NCBI GenBank assembly: GCA_012522835.1
Contig: JAAYJR010000596.1
Coordinates: 1 to 44,022 of the forward strand
Origin: Bacteroidales bacterium
Lineage (GTDB): Bacteria > Bacteroidota > Bacteroidia > Bacteroidales > Prolixibacteraceae
Length of the DNA: 44,022 nucleotides
Direction of reading: 5' to 3'
In this document: one piece after another, positions 1 to 9,519 of the stretch
How the letters are laid out: every line of letters begins with the position of its first letter
How positions within the stretch are numbered: the stretch's first letter is position 1
Program-made: the position numbers and the translations under genes
Notes under the pieces: generated by a model
Databases searched by the model: none
The model's input: the letters and a program-made list of their open reading frames with translations, nothing else
What the model was told of the DNA's origin: nothing

Positions 1-1767
1 GCCGATGATTATTACACAATCGTAATTTTTGATAAATACGCTTGTGAATCACAGGCATTCACTCAGTATGTAACTCAACCTGAAGAGTTCAAGGTAGTAA
101 TGAAAGACAAACAAAATGCTTTCGTATGCCCGAACGACCAGGCCGGTATCTTCGAAATTGAAGTGGTAAGCGGTGGAACTCCGTTTGGCATAGGTCCTGA
201 CAACCTGCCACAGTATGAATACAAATGGGATGTATATTCCGATGTAGCATACAGTATGCTGGTTGACAGCCTGTCAGATGATACCTACGGCTTTACAAAG
301 ACCTTCCTTGGTTATGCAGGATTATACTACAGGGTATGGGCCCGTGACGCCAACGGTTGTGAAACTTCACGTGATACCTTTATCCAGGCTCCGGAACCAA
401 TCGAATTCAGTGTAAGGAAACTTACATGCTACGGAGATGAAAAAGCATCTGCTAGAGTTTATGCTACAGGTACTGAAGGCAGATCATTCAGGGTTCTTTA
501 TAAAGAGATACTGAATGGCGATATAGACGAAGACTGGACAATATATAACGGTTGGTTTACTGAATCAATTGATATGATTGAAGAGTTCTTATATGATGCT
601 GAAAACCTGGTTGACCGTCACTATGCAGTTGTTGTAGAAGACACAATGGGTTGTCGCTCTATAGTTGATACACTGACATTTGATAAAGTTCAGACAGAGT
701 TGATTGCAACTGCAACCATCAATGGTAATGAAATTACAGTAGAAGCATTTGGTGGCGCTGTAGATGAAGATCTTAACCATCATTATCAGTATGCTGCTGC
801 ACCTGTTGGCGATGAATCACCGCTGGTATGGCAGGATGATAACATCATCGTTGTAGATGCTACTGCAGAGTACGTAGTATATGTTCGTGATTACCATCTG
901 CGTTGTCATGCAACTGATACAGTAACCGGAGGCGCTGCTGCTTACACAATTGCAGAAGTACAGGGTGAAGCTGATGAATCTCCTGTAGTAGGTGAGGTTG
1001 TGTTTGTTGAAGGTACAGTAACAGCAATTGCTGACGGAGAAGGATTCTTCATGCAGGATGCAGTTGCAGCATGGAGCGGTATCTGGGTTGCTACAGACGA
1101 AACTGGTGATGTAGTTGTAGGCGACGGTGTTAAAGTTAAAGGTGAAGTTGGAGAAGTAGAGGATGTAACTACTATCACTGCAAGTGAGGTTACCGTAATT
1201 GATGCTCCATTGGCTATCACAGCACTAGAACTTGATTCACCGTCAGCGGCTGTAAATGAAATGTATGAAAGCGTACTGACGATTGTTAAGGGTGCAGGTG
1301 CCGGTGAAGTTGACGAAGAAACCAACGAGTTCGAAATATTCTACGAACTTAATGACAGTGTGGTTGTTAACGACTGGTTATATGCATACGATACTGATTC
1401 AATCATTGCAGGTAATTTCTACAATGTTACTGGTGTTGTTAACGGTAAGGCTAATGCCTTCACTCTCGAACCGAGAATGGAAGAAGATATCGTGGATATC
1501 ACGAAGACTACTCCGGCTGTTATCACTCCGGAAAGTGTTGAATTCAAAGTTTATCCGAATCCTTTCAACGACTATATCTATATTGATAACTACGACAAAC
1601 TTACAAGGGTTGTTATTAGCAACATTGCAGGTCAGCGTGTTCTTGATGTAGAATTCCCGACAAGGGAGATCCGTACTGAAAATCTGGTAAGCGGTGTTTA
1701 CGTTGTAAGTATGTTTACTGAAGACGGAAGGGCCAAAACAGAGAGGATTATTAAAAGCAAAAGGTAA
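1..1767 (+). CDS. T9SS type A sorting domain-containing protein (5'-truncated by window edge)
   Basis: Frame 1 is open from base 1 (ADDYYTIVIFDKYACESQ...), so the ORF call at 100 is internal. SprB-like repeats, an OB-fold-like segment (VVGEVVFVEGTVTAIADGEGFFMQDA) and a C-terminal sorting signal FKVYPNPFNDYIYI...VSGVYVVSMFTEDGRAKTERIIKSK. Confidence 0.85.
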   Translation, partial: ADDYYTIVIFDKYACESQAFTQYVTQPEEFKVVMKDKQNAFVCPNDQAGIFEIEVVSGGTPFGIGPDNLPQYEYKWDVYSDVAYSMLVDSLSDDTYGFTKTFLGYAGLYYRVWARDANGCETSRDTFIQAPEPIEFSVRKLTCYGDEKASARVYATGTEGRSFRVLYKEILNGDIDEDWTIYNGWFTESIDMIEEFLYDAENLVDRHYAVVVEDTMGCRSIVDTLTFDKVQTELIATATINGNEITVEAFGGAVDEDLNHHYQYAAAPVGDESPLVWQDDNIIVVDATAEYVVYVRDYHLRCHATDTVTGGAAAYTIAEVQGEADESPVVGEVVFVEGTVTAIADGEGFFMQDAVAAWSGIWVATDETGDVVVGDGVKVKGEVGEVEDVTTITASEVTVIDAPLAITALELDSPSAAVNEMYESVLTIVKGAGAGEVDEETNEFEIFYELNDSVVVNDWLYAYDTDSIIAGNFYNVTGVVNGKANAFTLEPRMEEDIVDITKTTPAVITPESVEFKVYPNPFNDYIYIDNYDKLTRVVISNIAGQRVLDVEFPTREIRTENLVSGVYVVSMFTEDGRAKTERIIKSKR

Positions 1768-1784
1768 TACCGAATTGATTGATT

Positions 1785-1816
1785 AAAAAGGGGAAGCCTA
1801 TCGGCTTCCCTTTTTT
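1785..1816 (+). terminator. Rho-independent terminator
   Basis: gggaagcc-tatc-ggcttccc stem-loop followed by TTTTTT just after the T9SS protein stop. Confidence 0.85.
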
Positions 1817-1887
1817 ATTTAACAGGGTTACGTGGAATAATTAAATTTGTAAAATTAAATGATAAATATCTTTTAAAAAGTTAGAAT

Positions 1888-2628
1888 ATGGAAGTTATTA
1901 ACAGACACGTTACTATAAGAAAATTCAAAGAGAAAGATATCACTGAAGACCTGCTGGAAAAGATCATTTACTCAGGAACAAGAGCCTCTACAACCGGGAA
2001 TATGCAGGTTTACAGTGTCATAATAACAAAGGAGAGGTATATGAAGGAGAGACTTGCACCTTTGCATTTCAATCAGCCTGTTGCAGTTAAGGCTCCTGTA
2101 TTATTGACTTTTATTGCTGATTTTAACAGGTTCTCCAAATGGTGTGAGCATAACAAAGCGAATCCCGGATATTCCAATTTTTTATCATTTTATACAGCCT
2201 CCATTGATGCTTTGCTGGTTGCACAGAATGTTTGTATTGCTGCAGAGAGCGAAGGTTTGGGAATTTGTTATCTTGGCACTACTACATACAATGCTAAAGA
2301 GATAATTGAATTGATGAATCTTCCGCAGTTGACATTCCCCGTTACTACTGTTGCACTTGGATATCCTGACGAAAAACCCGGTCTGACCGACAGGCTACCA
2401 TTGGAGGGTATTATTCACAGTGAAAAGTATAATGACTATTCGGGAGAGGATATTAATAAGTTATATTCTTATAAAGAGAACCTTGAATTAATGAGGCAGT
2501 TTGTAAAAGAGAATAACAAGGAAACCCTTGCGCAGGTATTCACAGATGTCAGGTATTCAAAAGCAGACAACGAATTCTTTTCTGAAAAGATGATGCAAAC
2601 ACTCAGAGACCAGGGATTTCTTGATTAA
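1888..2628 (+). CDS. nitroreductase family protein (NfsA/FRP-like)
   Basis: N-terminal RHVTIRKFKEKDITEDLLEKIIYSGTRASTTGNMQVYSVI and GLGICYLGTTTYNAKEI...LGYPDEKPGLTDRLPLEGIIH are typical of flavin nitroreductases. Confidence 0.85.
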   Translation: MEVINRHVTIRKFKEKDITEDLLEKIIYSGTRASTTGNMQVYSVIITKERYMKERLAPLHFNQPVAVKAPVLLTFIADFNRFSKWCEHNKANPGYSNFLSFYTASIDALLVAQNVCIAAESEGLGICYLGTTTYNAKEIIELMNLPQLTFPVTTVALGYPDEKPGLTDRLPLEGIIHSEKYNDYSGEDINKLYSYKENLELMRQFVKENNKETLAQVFTDVRYSKADNEFFSEKMMQTLRDQGFLD

Positions 2629-2631
2629 TAT

Positions 2632-3390
2632 TTATTTACGGTTGAAATCCCTTGAATACGCCTGCGCTGCCGGCATTACAAGTATATCATCGATATTGAC
2701 ATGATCCGGACGTGAAATCACGAATAGTATTGTATCTGCGATATCATTGGCATATAGCGGAGTGAAACCGCTGTAAACCTTCTCTGCCCGTTCGCGGTCC
2801 CAGTTAAACCTGACAAGTGAGAATTCAGTCTCAACAGCGCCGGGGCACACCGATGTGACTTTAATACCGTGCTTCAGCAAGTCGAGGCGCATTCCTTTTG
2901 TAAGTGATTGCACTGCATGCTTTGTTGCACAGTAAACATTGCCCATCGGATAGGTCTCTTTCCCGGCAATAGATGATATATTAATAATGTGACCTCTGCC
3001 TTTTTTTACCATCCACTGGGATATAATTCTCGATATATAGAGCAGCCCTTTAATATTTGTATCGATCATACGCTCCCAGTCGTCCGCTAAACCATCGTTA
3101 ATATCATTCAATCCCGCAGCCAGTCCTGCATTATTAATAAGGATGTCAACATCCATATTTAAATCTTTGATTTTTTGTAGAGCGATTTCAGTCTCTTCCC
3201 GGTTCCTTATATCAAAATTTAATATTAGTACCGTTTTTTTATATTTGCTTTCAATTTCTGATTTCAACCCGGCCAGCCTGTCGTTTCTCCTCCCGGTAAG
3301 GATAAGGTTGTAGCCATTTTCAGACAGTAGCAAAGCTGTTGCTTTTCCAATACCTGAAGTTGCACCTGTTATTAATACTGTTTTTCCCAT
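2632..3390 (-). CDS. SDR family NAD(P)-dependent oxidoreductase (YdfG-like)
   Basis: TGATSGIGKATA, NNAG, YCATKHAVQ motifs. Confidence 0.9.
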   Translation of the reverse strand: MGKTVLITGATSGIGKATALLLSENGYNLILTGRRNDRLAGLKSEIESKYKKTVLILNFDIRNREETEIALQKIKDLNMDVDILINNAGLAAGLNDINDGLADDWERMIDTNIKGLLYISRIISQWMVKKGRGHIINISSIAGKETYPMGNVYCATKHAVQSLTKGMRLDLLKHGIKVTSVCPGAVETEFSLVRFNWDRERAEKVYSGFTPLYANDIADTILFVISRPDHVNIDDILVMPAAQAYSRDFNRK

Positions 3391-3501
3391 GGTTTAAAAA
3401 AATTGTTTTAGTCCCCGAAATTAGTAAATCATAAATTTTTAAAGAAAAGTTGTGTATCAAAATATTTTTATTTTTGCTATGTTTACCCAAAATATGATGT
3501 T

Positions 3502-4542
3502 ATGAAGGAGATTATCCAGAAGGAAACAGAATTTTCCATTAATTCCATTGCTGAACCTGACAATATTGAGAACATTATTTTTTCATTGATTGTCAATCCA
3601 AATCTGTCGAGTATAAACTACTTCAATGATTTTAGCGAATTTCCTGTTTCTCCGTCTGCCATTGGTACTACAGACAGTGACGAAACAGGGTTGTTCGACC
3701 TTGATTCAGATGGCAGAAGTATTGCAATGAGTACCCATGCCCTCCATCATCATCTTGAAAGTGACCCTAAGAAGGCTACTGAAATCTTAATTTCAAGAGC
3801 TGCCAGAAAGATGTATTGCCAGGGCGCTCAGCCGGTGGCAATCAGTGCTATGCTTTATCACATTGATTTTGGCGACCCCAACGGACAGAATATTTCATCA
3901 GGGGCTAAGCAGGGACTGGAAAATGTAGCTCAGAAATTTAATTTAAAGATATCGGACCGTAAGATCCGCTTCGACCACTTTTCCTGTAACGGGCCTTTCC
4001 CTCCCACAATTATTATTAGTATGATAAGCATGGTAGGGAACAAAGAGAAAATTACCAACCATGCATTCAAAAAGAAAGGAGGCAATATCTTTGTAATCGG
4101 CCGGTCTGTTAATGATCTGGGTTCTTCTGAATATCTTGAATTTTATCATGGAATTGAGGATTCCCCTTTGCCTGCTTTCAATATTGACACGGAGATAAGG
4201 ATACAGCAGACTTTACGAAAATTACATGAACATGACCTGTTGGAAAGTGCCAGTCCGGTTGGTAAGGGAGGATTGTTTTTTACATTATTGAGGGCAGGGA
4301 TACCCAATGAACTTGGTTTCGATATAACTACAGATGCCGAGATGCGCATTGATTCTTTTTTATTTGGAGAAGCTATGGGCAGGGTATTAGTTGAAGTAAA
4401 TCCGGTAAAACAGGATGAGTTTGTAGATTTAATGACAGGGATCAAAATGCCGTTTTTTACTTTGGGCCATGTTACGAAAGGGGAAATAAGGATAGATGAC
4501 ATCTCTCTCGGGTATATCGACAAGATGACCCCTTCGAAGTAA
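3502..4542 (+). CDS. AIR synthase-related (PurM/PurL-like superfamily) protein
   Basis: RSIAMSTHALHHHLESDPKKATEILISRAARKMYCQGAQPVAISAMLY and SSEYLEFYHGIEDSPLPAFNIDTE...SPVGKGGLFFTLLRAG resemble PurL/PurM ATP-binding domains. Small stand-alone protein. Confidence 0.65.
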   Translation: MKEIIQKETEFSINSIAEPDNIENIIFSLIVNPNLSSINYFNDFSEFPVSPSAIGTTDSDETGLFDLDSDGRSIAMSTHALHHHLESDPKKATEILISRAARKMYCQGAQPVAISAMLYHIDFGDPNGQNISSGAKQGLENVAQKFNLKISDRKIRFDHFSCNGPFPPTIIISMISMVGNKEKITNHAFKKKGGNIFVIGRSVNDLGSSEYLEFYHGIEDSPLPAFNIDTEIRIQQTLRKLHEHDLLESASPVGKGGLFFTLLRAGIPNELGFDITTDAEMRIDSFLFGEAMGRVLVEVNPVKQDEFVDLMTGIKMPFFTLGHVTKGEIRIDDISLGYIDKMTPSK

Positions 4543-4617
4543 ACTGCATAGTACATAGCTACATTGATAACTTTTAACCGGTGTGCTTATTAACAGGTTA
4601 TTCATTAGATATTCCGG

Positions 4618-5349
4618 ATGCCCGCAAAGCCATATAAAAAATCTGAATTAAGTAAGAAGAGGCAGGTTGAAGAAATGTTTGACCGTATATCTTACAGATA
4701 TGATCTCTTAAATCATCTTCTTTCATTCAATATTGATAAGCTCTGGAGGAGAAATGCGATTAACAGGCTTGCGGAGTTTAATCCGGCAACAATTATAGAT
4801 ATTGCTACCGGCACAGCTGATTTTGCCCTTGCTGCAACCAGGTTAAATCCAAAAAAAATTACAGGGATCGACCTGTCAGAAGGAATGCTGGAAATTGGAC
4901 GGCAAAAAGTAAAAAGGAGAGGGTTTTCTCATCTGATAACATTAATTAAGGGCGATTCTGAAGAGCTCCCTTTTGCTGATAACTTATTTGATGCTGCAAT
5001 AGTTGGTTTTGGGGTGAGGAATTTTGAAAATTTAGAGAAAGGGTTAAGTGAGATTTTCAGAATACTTAATCCCGGAGGAGTTTTTATTGTCCTTGAATTT
5101 TCTTATCCTCACAATAAATTATTCAGGAAGTTATATTTTTTTTATTTTACCAAAGTGTTACCGGTTATTGGAAGGATTTTATCAAAAGATAGCAGTGCAT
5201 ACAGCTATTTACCTGAATCTGTTGCTGAATTTCCTGAGGGGGAAAGGTTTATGGATGCGCTGCGGCAGACAGGTTACTTTAATTGCAGATGTTATCCGCA
5301 AACTTTTGGCATTGCATCTGTTTATTTATCCCAAAAACCTAAAATTTAG
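4618..5349 (+). CDS. ubiE: bifunctional demethylmenaquinone methyltransferase / UbiE
   Basis: VEEMFDRISYRYDLLNHLLSFNIDKLWRR...DIATGTADFALA...ITGIDLSEGML...VGFGVRNFENLEKGLSEIFRILNPGG are UbiE/MenG signatures. Confidence 0.95.
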   Translation: MPAKPYKKSELSKKRQVEEMFDRISYRYDLLNHLLSFNIDKLWRRNAINRLAEFNPATIIDIATGTADFALAATRLNPKKITGIDLSEGMLEIGRQKVKRRGFSHLITLIKGDSEELPFADNLFDAAIVGFGVRNFENLEKGLSEIFRILNPGGVFIVLEFSYPHNKLFRKLYFFYFTKVLPVIGRILSKDSSAYSYLPESVAEFPEGERFMDALRQTGYFNCRCYPQTFGIASVYLSQKPKI

Positions 5350-5411
5350 AGTTATATACAATAAAAATTCACTTTATTTGTTTGAAAATAGAATAAACTG
5401 AAATCGACCAG

Positions 5412-6173
5412 GTGAAGAGATATCTTATTTCAATACTATTGATAGCCGGTTTTTACAATCTGTATGGCCAGAAACAGAGGGTAAACTATATGACCACCTT
5501 CGATGAAAAGCTTATCCACTTCGGATTTACCTTAGGATGGAATACTTTGGATTTTGGGGTAACGCACTACAAACCGATAGGTTCAAATCCCGATTTTTTA
5601 CAAGGCAACTGGCCTCTTGATCTGGAGAAGATTACAGAAAATTCTTATGTAAGGGCAGATGTCGCCGGCCTTATACCAGGATTTACAGTAGGTATAATTT
5701 CCAGTTTACGTATTGGACGTGACCTTAACCTGAGGTTTCTGCCCGGACTCTCTTTTGGTGAACGAAAACTAACATATAATTATCCGGTTTGGGATATAGA
5801 TTATTATGAACCTCTGCAATTTTATTCGATCAAGTCTACATTCCTCGATTTTCCCTTGCTGATAAAATATAAAGCAAGAAGGATAAATAATGACAGGCCA
5901 TATATCGTTTTTGGGCCGGCATACCGGCAGGATATTTCACGCACAGGCAAAGATGATCTTGTTAAGCTTAAAAATTCCGGATTTTATGCTGAGATTGGAG
6001 TAGGCTGGGATCACTATTTTACCTTTTTCAGGCTGTCGACCGAAGCAAAAGTCAGTATAGGATTAAATAATCAGCTTGGAGATCCACCGGGGCCGAATCA
6101 AAGGCAATATTATTCAAATGCAATAAAACATCTCAGGTCAGATATATTTACCCTCAGCTTTCACTTTGAATAG
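5412..6173 (+). CDS. porT: PorT-family outer-membrane beta-barrel protein (T9SS component)
   Basis: GTG start, signal peptide MKRYLISILLIAGFYNLYGQ, KQRVNYMTTFDEKLIHFGFTLGWNTLDF..., position directly downstream of ubiE. Confidence 0.8.
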   Translation: MKRYLISILLIAGFYNLYGQKQRVNYMTTFDEKLIHFGFTLGWNTLDFGVTHYKPIGSNPDFLQGNWPLDLEKITENSYVRADVAGLIPGFTVGIISSLRIGRDLNLRFLPGLSFGERKLTYNYPVWDIDYYEPLQFYSIKSTFLDFPLLIKYKARRINNDRPYIVFGPAYRQDISRTGKDDLVKLKNSGFYAEIGVGWDHYFTFFRLSTEAKVSIGLNNQLGDPPGPNQRQYYSNAIKHLRSDIFTLSFHFE

Positions 6174-6942
6174 GCCTTCCGGATTTTCTTCTTTTAAACT
6201 CGGAGCATATTATTCCTGCTGCAATTGCCACATTTAATGACTCTGCCCGCTTTTTAGCCTTACTGAATGCCGGGATACTTAGTCTGCAATTAACTTTTTG
6301 TTCCACTTCACTGCTGATCCCTTTCCCCTCATTGCCCAGTATTACCAGGCCATTTCCCGGAAGCTCCTCTTCATAGATATTATTTCCTTCAGGGAAAGTG
6401 CCGAAAACAGGAAAATTTATTTCGACTGCCATATCGAACAGTTCGGTAAAGGGTATATATATGGTTTCCACCCTGCAGAAAGATCCCATGCTTGCCTGAA
6501 TAACTTTAGGGTTGTACATATCAACAGTTGATGGTGAGCAAAAAAGACGCTCTATCCCGAACCAGTCACAAATACGTATAATAGTACCCATATTACCGGG
6601 ATCCTGTATATCATCAAGAAATAAAGAGAAGCTGTTTAAACCGGGAATTATATCTTTGGCCGGGGGAATTGAGCATAGTGCAACAGCATTTTGGGGCTGG
6701 CTCAGAAGACTTATTTTTTTAATTTCATCCGCGTTTACCTCAAATACAGAATTAGCCCGGATTAACCTTTGTTTATTACCTTTAAGAAATGTTTCTGTGG
6801 CATAGATCTCATTTACCAGATAGCCGGAGTCAAGCACTTCTGAGACATTTTTATCACCTTCCACCAGAAAGAGATTTTCTTTTTGCCTTATCTTTTTTCT
6901 GGCGAGTAATCTTAGTTGATTAATTTTATTTTTGCTGATCAT
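6154..6942 (-). CDS. TrmH family RNA methyltransferase (SpoU)
   Basis: LFLDDIQDPGNMGTIIRICDWFGI...VILGNEGKGIS...SLNVAIAAGIICSEFKRR SpoU motifs. Confidence 0.93.
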   Translation of the reverse strand: MISKNKINQLRLLARKKIRQKENLFLVEGDKNVSEVLDSGYLVNEIYATETFLKGNKQRLIRANSVFEVNADEIKKISLLSQPQNAVALCSIPPAKDIIPGLNSFSLFLDDIQDPGNMGTIIRICDWFGIERLFCSPSTVDMYNPKVIQASMGSFCRVETIYIPFTELFDMAVEINFPVFGTFPEGNNIYEEELPGNGLVILGNEGKGISSEVEQKVNCRLSIPAFSKAKKRAESLNVAIAAGIICSEFKRRKSGRPIQSES

Positions 6943-7030
6943 TGGCCAAACCTATAAAATAAACTGTTAAAATTAATGTTTTCATCTAAAACACTTCATT
7001 ATTTTTGTTGAATATAATTTTACAAGTCCT

Positions 7031-9364
7031 GTGCAAAAGATATTATTGAAAATATCATTTTTTAAATGTATTGCCTTCTTAATATTGGCAGTTATCATTT
7101 TTTCATGTTCCCCGGTAAAATTTGTTCCCGGGGATAAATACTTATTGAATAAGGCAGAGGTTGAAGTTGATAATCCTGAGATAAACAGAGAAGAGGCCAA
7201 AAGGCATATAAGGCAAAAAGAAAATTATAAGATCCTGGGGTTTTTGAAATTTCATTTATGGCTTTATAATTTGTCGGGCAGGGAGAAGAGTGACACCTGG
7301 CTTAAACGTATCGGTGAACCCCCTGAAATATATGACCCGGCTCTTGCCGGCGCTTCAGGGGAGCGGTTAAGGCAATACCTTGAAAGCAAAGGATATTTCC
7401 GTAGTGTTGTTGATTCGGAGGTTAAGTTCAATGACAGGAAAAGAAAGGCTAATATAAAATATATAATTAATACAGGGGAGCAGTATAAAATACGGTCAGT
7501 AAATTATCACTTTGGAGATTCTGTTTTACAAGCTCTCTTTTTTGAGGATTCGGCAAGGACAATTCTCCAACCAGGGACCCCCTTCGATTTCGATCTGCTT
7601 GATGAACACAGGAACAGCATTGTTGACTTATACAAGAATAACGGTTTTTTTTATATTTCAAGAGATGATATCAGTTATCTGGCAGACAGCAGTAAATTTG
7701 AAACTGACATCGTTCTGGATATGTTTGTAGGAGATGTTAAAGGAGCTGATTCTTTAAAAAAAGTTTCACGATATTACCTGGACCACTTTTATATTTCAGT
7801 TTTGTCGGGATCCTCCTCATTTGATGCCCAACAGGATGATCTTGGTTCTTTTTCAGATACTGTTTCGTGGGATAATTATACATTATACCGAAGTGATGAG
7901 ATGAAGTACAGTCCGGGATTGTTTAATGATCTTATGCAGATGGAGAGCGGAGAACTGTATCGTCTTAAAGATGCAAAAAATACCTTTAATGCATTTAACC
8001 GCCTCAGACAATTCCGTTTTATCGATATCCAGTTCAGGGAGTCTGTCGCATACAGGGATACCCAGCTACTTGACTGTTATATCCGCCTGGCACCGGTTAA
8101 TAAGCAGTCAGTCTCTCTGGATGTTGAAGGCACTAACACTTCAGGTAACCTGGGTATAGCCGGCAATGTTAATTACCGGCACAGAAACCTGCTGAACGGG
8201 GCTGAATTGTTACACCTTAATTTTAAAGGCGCTATGGAGAGGCAACAGAGGGTGGTAGATAATATGCCGGAGTATTTTAATACCCGTGAGCTTGGTGTCG
8301 AGGCCAGCCTGACCATCCCCAAATTGCTCGGGCCGGGTAAAATAATTGATGTCTTCCGGGATTTTCTTCCTCAAACGGTTTTTACACTGGGTTATAACTT
8401 TCAGCGCAGGCCTGAGTATACCCGGACTATTTCCAATTTCAAGTTCGGATATGACTGGATGACTTCTGAACTGTGGAAACATACCCTTAACCTGGTTGAT
8501 TTCAATATGGTAAATCTTTACCGGTTTGATCCTGAATTTATTGATTTCATTAAGGATCTTTATATTAAAAGCAGTTTTACAGACCACCTGATATTTGCGA
8601 CAAATTATTCTGTTACTTATAATACACGTTCGTCGGGTGTTAATCAGAATTATTCATATATGAGGGTTAATGTGGAATCGGCAGGCAATCTTCTGAGACT
8701 GGCATCCGGAATAGCAAATCGTCCTAAAGTGACTGCAGCCGACAGCGAAGGCCTTGGTTCCCCTGAGTATTACCAGGTGTTAAATACACGGTTTGCCCAA
8801 TATGTTAAATCAGATATTGAATTCAGATACGGTTATATAATCAATAAATATAATTCAGTTGTTGGTCGCGCCTTTTTTGGAGCCGGGCTCCCATATGGTA
8901 ATTTTGATGTTTTACCATTTGAAAAAAAGTATTTTACCGGCGGGGCTAACGGTATAAGGGCCTGGCAGGTAAGATCTTTAGGCCCGGGCACATACAGGGC
9001 ACCTGCCGATAATTACCCGAATCAGTCGTCTGATATAAAACTTGAAGCCAATATTGAATACCGCTTCAATCTTATCGGATTCCTTGAAGGGGCTTTTTTC
9101 CTCGATGCCGGAAATATATGGGCAATAAATAAAAAAGATAACAGGCCGGGAGCTCTTTTCAGGATCAATCAATTCTATAAACAGTTAGCTTTCGGTACCG
9201 GCACCGGGTTTCGTTTCGACTTTAAATATTTTATTTTTCGTCTTGATGTGGGAATGAAACTGAGAGATCCCTCTCAGTTTGAGGGCAATGGCTGGATAAT
9301 TGGAACAAGGCCTTACAGCTCTGACGATTTTAATCTCTCCTTCGCGATTGGCTATCCATTTTGA
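7031..9364 (+). CDS. BamA/TamA family outer-membrane protein (TamL-type lipoprotein)
   Basis: GTG start, lipobox IIFSCSPVKFVPG, POTRA-like N-terminus, C-terminal barrel with FFTGGANGIRAWQVRSLGPGTY and terminal aromatic residue (FAIGYPF). Confidence 0.9.
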   Translation: MQKILLKISFFKCIAFLILAVIIFSCSPVKFVPGDKYLLNKAEVEVDNPEINREEAKRHIRQKENYKILGFLKFHLWLYNLSGREKSDTWLKRIGEPPEIYDPALAGASGERLRQYLESKGYFRSVVDSEVKFNDRKRKANIKYIINTGEQYKIRSVNYHFGDSVLQALFFEDSARTILQPGTPFDFDLLDEHRNSIVDLYKNNGFFYISRDDISYLADSSKFETDIVLDMFVGDVKGADSLKKVSRYYLDHFYISVLSGSSSFDAQQDDLGSFSDTVSWDNYTLYRSDEMKYSPGLFNDLMQMESGELYRLKDAKNTFNAFNRLRQFRFIDIQFRESVAYRDTQLLDCYIRLAPVNKQSVSLDVEGTNTSGNLGIAGNVNYRHRNLLNGAELLHLNFKGAMERQQRVVDNMPEYFNTRELGVEASLTIPKLLGPGKIIDVFRDFLPQTVFTLGYNFQRRPEYTRTISNFKFGYDWMTSELWKHTLNLVDFNMVNLYRFDPEFIDFIKDLYIKSSFTDHLIFATNYSVTYNTRSSGVNQNYSYMRVNVESAGNLLRLASGIANRPKVTAADSEGLGSPEYYQVLNTRFAQYVKSDIEFRYGYIINKYNSVVGRAFFGAGLPYGNFDVLPFEKKYFTGGANGIRAWQVRSLGPGTYRAPADNYPNQSSDIKLEANIEYRFNLIGFLEGAFFLDAGNIWAINKKDNRPGALFRINQFYKQLAFGTGTGFRFDFKYFIFRLDVGMKLRDPSQFEGNGWIIGTRPYSSDDFNLSFAIGYPF

Positions 9365-9519
9365 TGTAAATTATATCATATCAGAAGACAGGGCCAAAGT
9401 TAACCGATGGAATATTTAATAATCGCTAAAATCAGGTTATAGCAGATGGATTGTCTAAATTATTATTTATTATTTTTACCTCCGTTATGAAGGAAGAGTT
9501 AATATAAAACAGTTATTGT

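Noticed and set aside
942-1325. Minus-strand 127-aa Ser/Thr-rich ORF
   Set aside because: Antisense shadow of the T9SS protein's Val/Glu/Gly-rich coding sequence; low complexity, no start context or family resemblance.
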